Below are positions 28,077 to 37,099 of a stretch of 64,000 bases of DNA, piece by piece. The DNA is taken from NCBI GenBank assembly GCA_041844915.1, contig JBGZBY010000110.1, positions 9,272 to 73,271 of the forward strand, written 5' to 3'. A program made the translations under genes and the position numbers. Numbering within the stretch: position 1 is the stretch's first letter; every line of letters begins with the position of its first letter. The DNA is from W11650 sp041844915. GTDB lineage: Bacteria; Bacillota; Clostridia; Lachnospirales; Vallitaleaceae. The notes beneath the pieces are model-generated. The model was given only the letters and a program-made list of their open reading frames with translations. It was not told the DNA's origin and ran no database searches.

Positions 28077-28952
28077 TTACTCCTTCACCGCGCCCAGCAG
28101 CATACCCTCAGCAAAATATTTTTGAATATAGGGGTAGACGACCAACATCGGAATCACCGAAATAATAATCGTGGAATAAATCAGCGTTTCCGTTGAAATG
28201 CTGCTGCCGATGTCCATATCCTGAATACTCTCGGCAATCTTGGCTTCCACTATCATTTTTTTCAGCATGACCTGAAGTGGTACCTTGCTATCATCTCGAA
28301 GCAGCACCATGTTCCAGAAATAGCCGTTCCAGCGAGTTACGGCATAGAACAAGCCGATTGTTGCCAGTCCCGCCTTCGACAGGGGCATATAAATCTTCAT
28401 CAATATATAAAACTCTGAAGCTCCGTCCACCTTAGCCGCTTCCTCCAGCGATTCCGGAATCGACTTAAAGAAGGTGCGCAGCAATACCATATTAAAGGGC
28501 GTCATGGCAAACGCAATCAAAATAACTGTTCTGGTATTCAAGAGTTTTAAATCTACAATATTTAAATAGAAAGGAATCATTCCCGCCTGAAACCACATCG
28601 TCAGCAGGAAGAAAATCGTCCATCCCTTTAAGCCCGGCAAACGCTTTTTCGACAAGGGATACGCTGCCGATACCGTGAAAACAATATTAACCAGCGTTCC
28701 CGCCAATGTATAAAAAATCGAGTTGGCATATCCGATCCAAATACTTTTATTGTCTAAAATCTTCTGATAAGCGTCAAAGGTCAGCTCCTTCGGCAGAAGC
28801 AATACCTTGCCGCTAATGATCGCCTCCGGCGAACTGATAGACGCCGAAAACACATAAATCAAAGGATATACGGTGATAAAGCCAATCAGCGCCAGCAGTA
28901 TATAATTAAAAACCGAAAAGATTTTTTCCGTTCTACTCAATTTAAAATTCAT
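28077..28952 (-). CDS. Carbohydrate ABC transporter permease (YtcP/LplC type)
   Basis: This is a 291-residue MalG-type inner-membrane permease with six membrane segments. The EAA loop, which docks the ATPase, is visible near residue 180 (ESLEEAAKVDGASEFYILMKIYMPLSKAGLA). The ATG at 28952 has a strong AAGGAGG site; an ATG six codons earlier overlaps the previous gene and lacks a site. It overlaps closely with the LplB-like permease gene and pairs with it. No ATPase gene is nearby, so it probably uses a shared MsmK-type ATPase encoded elsewhere, as is usual for this family. Confidence 0.92.
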   Translation of the reverse strand: MNFKLSRTEKIFSVFNYILLALIGFITVYPLIYVFSASISSPEAIISGKVLLLPKELTFDAYQKILDNKSIWIGYANSIFYTLAGTLVNIVFTVSAAYPLSKKRLPGLKGWTIFFLLTMWFQAGMIPFYLNIVDLKLLNTRTVILIAFAMTPFNMVLLRTFFKSIPESLEEAAKVDGASEFYILMKIYMPLSKAGLATIGLFYAVTRWNGYFWNMVLLRDDSKVPLQVMLKKMIVEAKIAESIQDMDIGSSISTETLIYSTIIISVIPMLVVYPYIQKYFAEGMLLGAVKE

Positions 28953-28963
28953 TTCCGCCCTCC

Positions 28964-29929
28964 TTACCACAATGATGTGCCGGACAGCTTCTTGCTGACC
29001 TTATTGGCAAACACGACCAAGATTACCGAAATGATCGCGTTAAACAGTCCAACGGCTGCGGCATAATCGTACTGGGCATTTTCCAGTCCCATCCGATAGA
29101 CGTAGGTGCTGATAACGTCGGCGGTTTCATAGGTCGCCGGCTGATACAACAGAATAATCGCCTCATATCCAACCGACAGCATACTGCCTATTTTTAATAC
29201 CAGTAGCACCACGATTGTCGGCATAATGCCCGGAATCGTGACATGCAGAATCCTCTTAAATTTGTTGGCACCGTCCACATACGCCGCTTCATAGAGGTTC
29301 GGGTCGATCCCCGAGAGCGCCGCCAAATATACGATCGCGTTAAAGCCCGCTTCCTTCCAAATATTCATCGTAATAAAAATTGTTCGGAAGTATTCCTTCT
29401 TTACTAGGAAATTGATCTTCTCACCGCCCAGCTTTTCAATTAAAATATTAATTAAGCCGTTACTTGGCGAAAGAAAATTGACTACGATGCCGGCAATAAC
29501 TACAATAGAAATAAAATGCGGCAGATAAGTCATCGTCTGAATCGTCTTTTTAAAGTAGATATTTTTTACTTCATTTAACATCAGCGCCAAAAGAATAGGA
29601 ATCGGAAAGCCAAACAGCAGTCCATAAAAGTTAATCAGCAGCGTGTTTTTTAAATTTCTCCAAAAATACGGGCTTTCCAAAAACTTAACAAAATGCTGAA
29701 ATCCTACCCATGGGCTATTTTCAATTCCGGCAAATACCTTAAAGCTTTTAAAGGCAATCTGCAAACCCCACATCGGCTTATACATAAAAAAGATATAAAA
29801 CAAAATCGCCGGTATCATAATGGCATATAACTGCCAGTGCTTAAAAATATTTTTTATTCCTTTTTTTATCCGGCAGCCACTCCCGCTTGCGGAAATTGTC
29901 ATACCCTGTGAATCCAAGGTTTTTTTCAT
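28964..29929 (-). CDS. Carbohydrate ABC transporter permease (LplB type)
   Basis: This is a 321-residue MalF-type permease with six membrane segments and the EAA docking loop (DPNLYEAAYVDGANKFKRILHVTIPG) near residue 215. The start is supported by AGGAGG. It is the first gene of the importer unit (LplB-YtcP-LplA) and is preceded by 379 bases of AT-rich sequence that hold three spaced direct repeats and no gene. It forms the translocation channel with the next gene product. Confidence 0.92.
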   Translation of the reverse strand: MKKTLDSQGMTISASGSGCRIKKGIKNIFKHWQLYAIMIPAILFYIFFMYKPMWGLQIAFKSFKVFAGIENSPWVGFQHFVKFLESPYFWRNLKNTLLINFYGLLFGFPIPILLALMLNEVKNIYFKKTIQTMTYLPHFISIVVIAGIVVNFLSPSNGLINILIEKLGGEKINFLVKKEYFRTIFITMNIWKEAGFNAIVYLAALSGIDPNLYEAAYVDGANKFKRILHVTIPGIMPTIVVLLVLKIGSMLSVGYEAIILLYQPATYETADVISTYVYRMGLENAQYDYAAAVGLFNAIISVILVVFANKVSKKLSGTSLW

Positions 29930-30041
29930 ATTTCCCTCCTAGAATTTTACTTTAACATGTTCTCAGGTCTTTCCCTGCTGTTTAACTTTAAAATATCATA
30001 AAATCCCCATAAAATCTACCCCTAAATTAATAAATTCTTCC

Positions 30042-30093
30042 CCATTTTTTCAATTCATCTCCATTTTTTCAACTAACAGTTTTATTATTTCAA
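30042..30093 (-). promoter_or_regulatory. Three spaced direct repeats, candidate AraC-type operator
   Basis: On the minus strand TTGAAATAATAA (30093-30082), TTGAAAAAATGG (30072-30061) and TTGAAAAAATGG (30053-30042) repeat at 21 and 19 bases, i.e. on one face of the helix. The last copy could double as a -35 box (TTGAAA), 17 bases before a weak TTAATT, as expected at an activator-dependent promoter for lplB. The rest of the 29930-30308 gap is AT-rich without a gene. Confidence 0.5.
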
Positions 30094-30308
30094 CTTTACC
30101 TTCACTCTTTGATACAATAATTTTTCTTTCTGTTTCTATTATTTTTTCCATACTTTCTCTATTTCTTCTATGTTTCTTCCTCCTTTCCCGATTTCTCTAT
30201 ACAAAAAAAGATGCCACCACATACCTTCATACTTTCATATATTTTTTACTTCCAAATGCTATCTTTGTTACTTAATATTTTAAGATTTTTCTATTTTTTT
30301 GACAGGAA

Positions 30309-32558
30309 CTAACGTTTTGACTCCATATATCGTCCAGGGGTTTCTCCTGTATATTTTTTGAACAGTCGCAGAAAGGTATTGACACTGTTAAAGCCTACTG
30401 CCTCAGAAAGCTCTTTGTTTTTGATATTTGGGTTCTTTTTGATCATCTCCTTGGCCTGTTCAATTTTATAACGGTTGAGATAATCCTTAAAATTGGTTCG
30501 ATATTCTTTTTTAAACAGCATGCTGACATAAGTCGGCGTAATGGAAAAAGCCTCCGCCACATCGTTGAGGGAAATATCGGTTTGATAATTGGCATGGATG
30601 TACTCCAAAAGCCTTGCTGCAAGACTGTCCTCCTGATAAGGATGACTCTCATCCTCCAGCTTCTCCAGCAAAATCTGAAACAGGCTATGTACCTTTTCGC
30701 GAAAACTCTCTTCAGTTGTAAGCATTTTCAGCTCCAAATACAGTATTGTACCTTCGCCGTACACATCCTCCACTGCTTTTAGCTGCTGATTCAAAAGTCG
30801 ATTGATGGTGGCAATAATAGCAAAAATCAAAAGCGAAATATTTTCTCCACTCATCTCATGGCCTCTAAAATTTTGATTTAAAATATGTTCCAACAAAAGA
30901 TGTGTTTCCTCTTCTTTACGCTGGTCTACATAATTCATCAAAGATTCTTCAATATCCAAAGGATAATAGTAACTCATCGGTTTTACTTCCAAGCCACGCT
31001 CATATGATACAATCTTATTTCTGGGCAAAAGATTGCGATAACTAAGCACTCCGATAACCGAATGATAGCTCTCGTCCAAATCTTCCAAGCCTTTCGCTGA
31101 CTTACTCAAAACTGCCAAAATTTGAATCCCATAATCCTTTTCTAGCCCTTCGGTAAGCTCCTCTAATTCCTCGCGACGGCGAAGATATTCCTTTTCCGAA
31201 AGCAAGATAACCAAGCGCTTACTTTCTAGCTCAACCAGCTCAAAGCGATGATCGCCTTGGCTTAGCACTTCAAAGTATAGCTCAGCAATATGCCGCCGAA
31301 TTTCTCCTAAATTTTGCTGAGAAAACTGCTCGCCCATCTTGGCATAATTGACATGTTCTATCAGCACCAAGCAAAACGGTCCCTTCATTTCCGCCAAATC
31401 ATATTTCGCTTTCTTTTCCTCAATATCGTCCTGATCGGACAGCCCATACAAAAGGTCACGGATAAATTTAGTCTTTAGCGGCTTCGTATTTTCTCGAATG
31501 ATTTGCTCCAGCTCCGCCTTGCTTCGGTTCATTTCCTCGGATGCCGTCCGAATCAGGGCAAATTCATCGGCTCCGCTGACATTATAATCCTCCTGAAACT
31601 GATTCACTACCGAAAGAATCGGCCGGTAAATCCTCTTGCTGATAAGAAATGCCGCAACAGCACCAAAAAAGGCCAGTCCCAAATAAATCCAGCCAAATTC
31701 CGCCAAGATTTCCGCCCACATCTCCACAAAGCCCGGATTCTTGGCAATATAATTCAGCTCCCAATCTCCCCTGCTTAGAGTGTAGTGATAAAGTGTATAT
31801 TCTGGCGATATTTTTGGAATTTCTGCCCGCATAAATTGCTCATAGATCCTCTCCCATTTTTCCTGCGGAATTCCATAATTACGGGTAATCAAAGCCTCCT
31901 CGCCAGCTCTGACTAGCAGCGCTCCTCCTCCCCATTCCTCAATATCTGGAAACAGACCTTTTTCTGGATAAGAGAGATAGGACAACATTTCGATACGACC
32001 CAACAACTTTTGCGACTCGATCATCGTAATAAGCGACTCTGATGCATTATAAAAGCTACCATCGGTCTTAAAAACCGACAAACCTTGAACATTTTCCTCT
32101 ACTTGGGCATATTTCCGTCTTTCCTCTTCTCCATTAAAAGGAAACTTCATCTTCCGATAAAATTCTTCTTTTTGTAGAGTTCCATTTGTACTAATAATAA
32201 TGTCGGAATTGCTTTTCCCAATTGCCAAAAAGAAATTTAAATGGCTAAATGGTGATAATGTCCGGTGAATGCTTCGGTAAAGCATTGTTACATTATAGTA
32301 GTCGATCTCCTTTGCCAATAAAAAGGTCTGCACTTCGTTGCTACTAAACATCTGCTTAGATACATTAAAAGACATTTCCAGCACAGTATCAACGGACTTG
32401 GCATACTGTTCCAAAAACAGTTGATTTTTGGTGTCCAGCCTTTTTTGAATATATTTTTTCGCACCTACAAAAAAAAGGCCTATAATAATTGCAGTATAGA
32501 CGCATACGATGCCGATGTAGGTCAAAAGTAATTTGCGATAAAATTTACGATTACGCAT
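30309..32558 (-). CDS. Membrane-bound AraC-family transcriptional regulator (YesN/two-TM sensor type)
   Basis: This encodes about 749 residues. One membrane segment near the N-terminus (LLLTYIGIVCVYTAIIIGLFF), an extracellular region of about 240 residues, and a second membrane segment (GWIYLGLAFFGAVAAFLI) make a one-component sensor. The cytoplasmic part has a GGDEF-like degenerate central domain and a C-terminal AraC-type double helix-turn-helix (NDVAEAFSITPTYVSMLFKKE and KNKELSEAVGFNSVNTFLRLFKKYTGETP). Such regulators sit beside LplA-type importers and respond to extracellular oligosaccharides. The ATG at 32558 has a GAGGA site; the longer frame back to 32681 lacks one. It probably controls the importer and lyase genes downstream, through the repeats at 30042-30093. 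Confidence 0.88.
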   Translation of the reverse strand: MRNRKFYRKLLLTYIGIVCVYTAIIIGLFFVGAKKYIQKRLDTKNQLFLEQYAKSVDTVLEMSFNVSKQMFSSNEVQTFLLAKEIDYYNVTMLYRSIHRTLSPFSHLNFFLAIGKSNSDIIISTNGTLQKEEFYRKMKFPFNGEEERRKYAQVEENVQGLSVFKTDGSFYNASESLITMIESQKLLGRIEMLSYLSYPEKGLFPDIEEWGGGALLVRAGEEALITRNYGIPQEKWERIYEQFMRAEIPKISPEYTLYHYTLSRGDWELNYIAKNPGFVEMWAEILAEFGWIYLGLAFFGAVAAFLISKRIYRPILSVVNQFQEDYNVSGADEFALIRTASEEMNRSKAELEQIIRENTKPLKTKFIRDLLYGLSDQDDIEEKKAKYDLAEMKGPFCLVLIEHVNYAKMGEQFSQQNLGEIRRHIAELYFEVLSQGDHRFELVELESKRLVILLSEKEYLRRREELEELTEGLEKDYGIQILAVLSKSAKGLEDLDESYHSVIGVLSYRNLLPRNKIVSYERGLEVKPMSYYYPLDIEESLMNYVDQRKEEETHLLLEHILNQNFRGHEMSGENISLLIFAIIATINRLLNQQLKAVEDVYGEGTILYLELKMLTTEESFREKVHSLFQILLEKLEDESHPYQEDSLAARLLEYIHANYQTDISLNDVAEAFSITPTYVSMLFKKEYRTNFKDYLNRYKIEQAKEMIKKNPNIKNKELSEAVGFNSVNTFLRLFKKYTGETPGRYMESKR

Positions 32559-32677
32559 TTTGATTCCTCGATTCTTTTCCGGCGTTTTTCTGATCCGGCC
32601 GCTCATTCCCCGCACCTTTCTCCGCAAACGCCAGCCGCAGCGAATACAATTACCCATCCGAATTCGGAGAAAAAAAA

Positions 32678-33367
32678 TCATTCAATCTCTTCAATAAATA
32701 AAACCCCATCAATGCTTTCCCATGCTTGGATCATCTCGGCATGATTTCTCTTTACTTCGGAACGAAGCAGTAAAATAACACTGGCAATCTCCTTGTTTAA
32801 CTTGCTTCTCTTAATCTGCAAATCTCGAATCTCATATTTATTGGTTCTGCCAAACTCAACCAACTGACTAATCGGTCTTGCATCATCATATTCAATATAA
32901 AGACGAATAACACTAGAGCGCAGAAAAAAATAATTTTCCAAACAATGAAGCCATGAATTAATCAGCAGCACCACAAAAAGTCCAATCAAAGAAAGCTCAT
33001 AAAACCCAATCCCTATGGCTAAACCCAGACATGCTGCTGTCCACAAACTAGCCGCTGTAGTAATTCCACTGATTTGATTTTTGGAATTGGTAATAATTGT
33101 ACCAGCCCCCAAAAAGCCGATACCGCTGACAACCTGTGCCCCCAAACGCACTGGATCAGATACTTTCAAATAACTGAACACATACATATTGGTCGTCATA
33201 ACCACCATGGCGCCAAAACATACTAGCATAAAGGTGCGAAATCCCGCCGGCCTTCTCTTGCGTCCGCGCTCAAAGCCCAATACTCCGCCAATTAGCAAAG
33301 CCAGCGTAGTTTTAATCAACAGCGCCTGCATACTGATGCCACGCAGCTCCTCATAAATAAAATCCAT
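32678..33367 (-). CDS. MgtC/SapB family membrane protein
   Basis: This encodes 229 residues. The N-terminal 130 residues are a four- or five-segment MgtC domain with conserved GGVLGFERGRKRRPAGFRT and QVVSGIGFLGAGTII blocks. The C-terminal part (about 145-229) is a soluble ACT-like domain. MgtC proteins are linked to magnesium limitation and, in pathogens, to intracellular survival through the F1Fo ATPase; YhiD/SapB relatives have less clear roles. GGGAGG precedes ATG 33367; the longer frame to 33505 has no good site. No magnesium transporter is beside it. Confidence 0.9.
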   Translation of the reverse strand: MDFIYEELRGISMQALLIKTTLALLIGGVLGFERGRKRRPAGFRTFMLVCFGAMVVMTTNMYVFSYLKVSDPVRLGAQVVSGIGFLGAGTIITNSKNQISGITTAASLWTAACLGLAIGIGFYELSLIGLFVVLLINSWLHCLENYFFLRSSVIRLYIEYDDARPISQLVEFGRTNKYEIRDLQIKRSKLNKEIASVILLLRSEVKRNHAEMIQAWESIDGVLFIEEIE

Positions 33368-33518
33368 TTCCGCCTCCCTTTCCCAACCCTGTTTCCCAAA
33401 GTCAGCCTTCATCATACCTGATTTTCTCGATAAATTCAAGTCTATTTTTCTTCTTAGAACCCTAAGCCGCTGGTTTCCCCATACCGAGGCTTTCTTTTCG
33501 AGCATTCCTGTTTTTTTG

Positions 33519-34205
33519 TCATTCCATTTGCAAAAACAGCTTTGTCAGATTCAGGTCATGAATCATTTTGACTACTTCTTCCTTGCGACTACAGCCAAAT
33601 TTGCCCAACAGGCTACGAATCTGGGTTTTGACTGTACCAATCTCCACATGCCGCAGCTCGGCGATTTCTCGATTCTTCTTGCCTTCCAGCAAAAGCTTAA
33701 TCAATTCCTTCTCCGCCGGCGTCAGCTTTCCTACATTATAGATAAAAAACAACAGGCTTCTCTCGCTGTAGCGGAGTCGGGCATATTCGTCCATCACAGT
33801 TTTTTGTACATAAAAATCCAGCGTCACCTTGTCCTGATAAGCTGCTCTCACCTTTTTTACCAGCTCGTCCGGAGCAATATCTTTTATCACATAATCAACC
33901 GCTCCGGTTGCCATCCCCCGCAGGATCATATCCTCTTTTTCATATGCCGTCAAAAAAACAATCTTGATTGCCGGAAATTCCTTTGCAATTCGCTCCGCTG
34001 CTTCGATTCCGGCATTGGGATGCTCCATTTCAATATCCATTAAAATCAAATCCAACTTTGGAGCAGCACTGACAAATTCATAGGCGGCGCGACCGCTGGC
34101 AACACTGCCCGCTACCTCAATATCCTCATATTTTTCTAAGGTTTCGCAAATATCTTCTCTTAAAATGTCAAAATCCTCCGCCACCAATACCTTAATTTTC
34201 TCCAT
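33519..34205 (-). CDS. NarL/LuxR-family response regulator
   Basis: This encodes 228 residues. It has an N-terminal receiver domain (acidic DFD start, phospho-acceptor Asp57 in LILMDIEM, Thr in LTAYEKED, Lys in YVIKDIAPDEL) and a C-terminal LuxR-type helix-turn-helix (LTPAEKELIKLLLEGKKNREIAELRHVEIGTVKTQI). It is encoded 55 bases after the histidine kinase gene and is its likely partner. The targets are unknown; the neighbouring MgtC-like gene and the ABC importer upstream are candidates. Confidence 0.93.
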   Translation of the reverse strand: MEKIKVLVAEDFDILREDICETLEKYEDIEVAGSVASGRAAYEFVSAAPKLDLILMDIEMEHPNAGIEAAERIAKEFPAIKIVFLTAYEKEDMILRGMATGAVDYVIKDIAPDELVKKVRAAYQDKVTLDFYVQKTVMDEYARLRYSERSLLFFIYNVGKLTPAEKELIKLLLEGKKNREIAELRHVEIGTVKTQIRSLLGKFGCSRKEEVVKMIHDLNLTKLFLQME

Positions 34206-34259
34206 AGCTCTCTCCTTCTACTTACCTATCTTACCTCATTTCAAATGCATTTACAAGTC

Positions 34260-35735
34260 TTAGGCATGGCTTAAAAATTTGGGCAGCATCAGATAAAAGG
34301 TCGTTCCCTCTCCCAGCCTGCTCTCTACATGAACCGTTCCATGGTGATTTTTTGCAACACGCCTGACATAATAAAGTCCTAAGCCCCAATTGGTCGATGA
34401 TGGCTTGGTTGACTGAAAGGGGTCAAAAATCCGGCGGCATTCCTTCCGACTCATTCCTTTTCCATTATCCCGAATGGAAATAACATGATACAGCCTTTCC
34501 TGCTGAATCCCTATTTCCACCTTGGTAGCTCCCGCTTCCTTGCTATTTAGCAGCAGATTCGATATCGCCTCCTCCAAGCGCAGGGGATCTGCCAATACCA
34601 TAGGATCGTACTCCGCCTTAAGGAGAATGGTAAGCTCATTTCTATTGTTGGCTATTGCTTTTTCGAGGATTCTCTGCAAAGAGCAGCTCTGCAACTCCAG
34701 CTTTTTATCCCGCAGTGCGCTGTAAAAAAGATTCATTTTGTTCAGCATATCCTCATTCATCGCCGTCAGGCCATGACAATATTTTAACAGCACCTCTCTA
34801 TCCGGCTCTTTTTCCGCTAACAGCCCTTCAATTTTTTTGTATATAACCCTTGACGCCAGCAGCTGGTTTTTTACATTATGGGCAAAAAAGGAAATTCCCA
34901 AGCTCCGAGAATCAAATTTACGCTTTAAAATCAAATCCTGCTTTTCTTCACTATAATATAGCGCTGCATAGCCGATCATCCCTATCGTTCCCATAATCAA
35001 AAAGAATAAAATAAATATGGCGACGCCGATATAGCCATATTCAAGAATCGAACGCTTGATATAGGTAATGCTGCCGATTTCAATATATTCCCCAATAAAC
35101 ATATTATATATCTGCGCCGGATCTTGAATTGCATACATAAAATAAAAAATTGTTATGCCGATATTCCCCAATACAATCAGCCGGAAATTTCTTTTGCAGT
35201 AGGATATCCGAATACTCACATATTCGATTCCCAGCAGCAACAGCGCCAGAGCAATATAAAAAACAATCCATACTCTGGCGGCATAGATCATAAGTACCAA
35301 AAGCTGAAAGCGCTCGCTTACCAGCATCCGAAAGACATCCGGATAATAATACACCAAAAAGAAAGCCGGAATTATCAGTGCAAGAATTTGAAGCCCTCTT
35401 TTTTTGCGGCGAATCCAATCAATCATAGAACATTCCATCGCTACCAGCAGTAAGAAATAGGGAAACAGAGTTCTTCCTATCGCAACCAAATATCCCAGCT
35501 TACTCAGGCTGATTGGCCAATCCCGCAGCGCCTCCTGAATAGGCTCAAACAAAAATAAAAAGATGATCTGCTCCGAATTATAGCCGCCGATCTTGGCAAT
35601 GTTGGTAATAATTCCAGCAAACATCACCACCAAACAAAGAGTAACCGCCAGCAGATATATGGATAAAACATCCCGCCGTCGAGCCACCATATAAATGGAC
35701 ACCAGAATCATTAAAACAATTGATACGATCAGCAT
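34260..35735 (-). CDS. Membrane sensor histidine kinase with unusual H-box
   Basis: This encodes 491 residues. The N-terminal half has about seven or eight hydrophobic segments. A phospho-acceptor region near residue 300 reads GISFFAHNVKNQLLASR, an H-N-x-K-N type box rather than the common HExxxP. The HATPase domain follows with the N box (LEEAISNLLLNSKEAGA), G1 (IRDNGKGMS) and G2 (NWGLGLYYVRRVAKNHHG). The ATG at 35735 has GGAGGAG upstream. It forms a two-component pair with the NarL-type regulator. The signal sensed is unknown; the multi-pass N-terminus suggests a membrane or lipid-soluble signal. Confidence 0.88.
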   Translation of the reverse strand: MLIVSIVLMILVSIYMVARRRDVLSIYLLAVTLCLVVMFAGIITNIAKIGGYNSEQIIFLFLFEPIQEALRDWPISLSKLGYLVAIGRTLFPYFLLLVAMECSMIDWIRRKKRGLQILALIIPAFFLVYYYPDVFRMLVSERFQLLVLMIYAARVWIVFYIALALLLLGIEYVSIRISYCKRNFRLIVLGNIGITIFYFMYAIQDPAQIYNMFIGEYIEIGSITYIKRSILEYGYIGVAIFILFFLIMGTIGMIGYAALYYSEEKQDLILKRKFDSRSLGISFFAHNVKNQLLASRVIYKKIEGLLAEKEPDREVLLKYCHGLTAMNEDMLNKMNLFYSALRDKKLELQSCSLQRILEKAIANNRNELTILLKAEYDPMVLADPLRLEEAISNLLLNSKEAGATKVEIGIQQERLYHVISIRDNGKGMSRKECRRIFDPFQSTKPSSTNWGLGLYYVRRVAKNHHGTVHVESRLGEGTTFYLMLPKFLSHA

Positions 35736-35758
35736 TTTCTCCTCCAAGCCACACCACA

Positions 35759-35782
35759 AAAAGGGTGCTGCCGCACCCTTTT
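35759..35782 (-). terminator. Rho-independent terminator after NitT/TauT-type importer operon
   Basis: A perfect 10-base stem (AAAAGGGTGC and complement) with a TGCC loop, followed by TTTTT on the minus strand. It separates the importer operon from the histidine kinase gene. Confidence 0.85.
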
Positions 35783-35839
35783 CATGAATATCTCTGAAGC
35801 TCTTCTCTTTTCGGCATCTTCTATGGCCGGAAAAGCTTC

Positions 35840-36961
35840 TTATTGTAATTCATTTGCTTTTTTCATAATATCAAATAAAATATAATTGTCAAGAGGAACT
35901 TCCGCTTCAATTGCTCCGGCGTTCAGGAAAATCTTTTGCTGATTTTCATAGAAGCTTCTAATTGTGCCATCCGCCAGTCCCGCCTTGAAGAATTGGATGC
36001 CGGAGGTCGCCCAATTTCCCTCTTCCATTGTTTCCAGCATAATCGCTTCCTCAATTTCCGTTTCCTTGGCTACCATTTTTGCCACCTCTTCAAGATTCTG
36101 GATTCTGGCATCCTGTCCCTTTTGGATTGCAGCGGCAAAGCGAATCAACAGCTCCTCATTTTCCTTGGCATATTTTTCAGTTGTAATAAAGCTGGACGGA
36201 AAAGTCGCTTTATCTACATAAGTTGCATTGTTAGCCAAAACCGTTGCTTTATCTCCCATCTGCGTTAAAATGGTTTTCGTTCCCGGCGACCATGTAGCGC
36301 AGGCATCAATCTTGCCCGATACCATAGCCGGAACAACGCCGTTTGCGTCCATTTCAATGATCTCGACATCGTCCTTGGTCAAGCCTGCTTCTTCCAGCGC
36401 CAAGGTTAAAATAATATCCGCCGAGGTGCCTGCCGTTGAAGCAATCTTCTTGCCCTTTAAATCAGCTACTGTCTTAACGCCTCTTTCCACATTGCCGATT
36501 ACCGCGTCCGCCAAGCTGGTGGCGTCCATCTGGAACACAACGGCCTTTCCTTGAATACAAAGCTTGTGTGCGCCATGGCCAATCTGAGAAATATCAATGT
36601 CACCGGAAGCCATTGCGGCAATTTCTGCCGGACCGCCGGAAAACCTCGTCAGCACTACTTCAATTCCCTGCTCGGCAAAAAAGCCATAATCTCTGGCCGC
36701 AATCAGCGCCGAGGCAGAGCCCATATTCGGCATATAAGCAACGCGAATCTGGGTCAGCGGAGTTTCCACCTTCTCTTCTTCCTTGGTTTCTGTTGCCGCA
36801 GCCGTTTCCTGCTTTGCTTCTGTTGTTGCGGCAGTTGTTGCTTCCTGCTTCGTTTCCGCTGTCGATGCAGTTGCTGCCTCTTGCTTCTGTGTCGTTTGTC
36901 CGCAGGCTGCCAAGGAAATAATCATCACTACAGCCAACATCATGTTAAAAAACCTTTTCAT
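35840..36961 (-). CDS. NitT/TauT-family ABC transporter solute-binding lipoprotein
   Basis: This encodes 373 residues. Signal peptide with lipobox SLAAC near residue 20; Ala/Thr/Glu/Lys-rich linker (about 22-68); then an SsuA/TauA/NrtA-type two-lobed binding domain with GSASALIAARDYGFFAEQGIEVVL and the GDIDISQIGHGAH block. Family members bind sulfonates, taurine, nitrate, thiamine precursors or similar anions. It is the last gene of a permease-ATPase-binding protein operon. The binding residues alone do not let me tell the ligand. Confidence 0.88.
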   Translation of the reverse strand: MKRFFNMMLAVVMIISLAACGQTTQKQEAATASTAETKQEATTAATTEAKQETAAATETKEEEKVETPLTQIRVAYMPNMGSASALIAARDYGFFAEQGIEVVLTRFSGGPAEIAAMASGDIDISQIGHGAHKLCIQGKAVVFQMDATSLADAVIGNVERGVKTVADLKGKKIASTAGTSADIILTLALEEAGLTKDDVEIIEMDANGVVPAMVSGKIDACATWSPGTKTILTQMGDKATVLANNATYVDKATFPSSFITTEKYAKENEELLIRFAAAIQKGQDARIQNLEEVAKMVAKETEIEEAIMLETMEEGNWATSGIQFFKAGLADGTIRSFYENQQKIFLNAGAIEAEVPLDNYILFDIMKKANELQ

Positions 36962-37099
36962 ATTATCCTCCTAGCTTATGTCATATCTCGGCTTTGGCTT
37001 TTTTATATGCCAGCCGTCTTTTTTTATAAAAAGCCCCCAATTGCTGCAAAGGCTCTCCTTCCCCATTAAATTCCTCAATTTGCCTTGCTCTGTTCGCCA

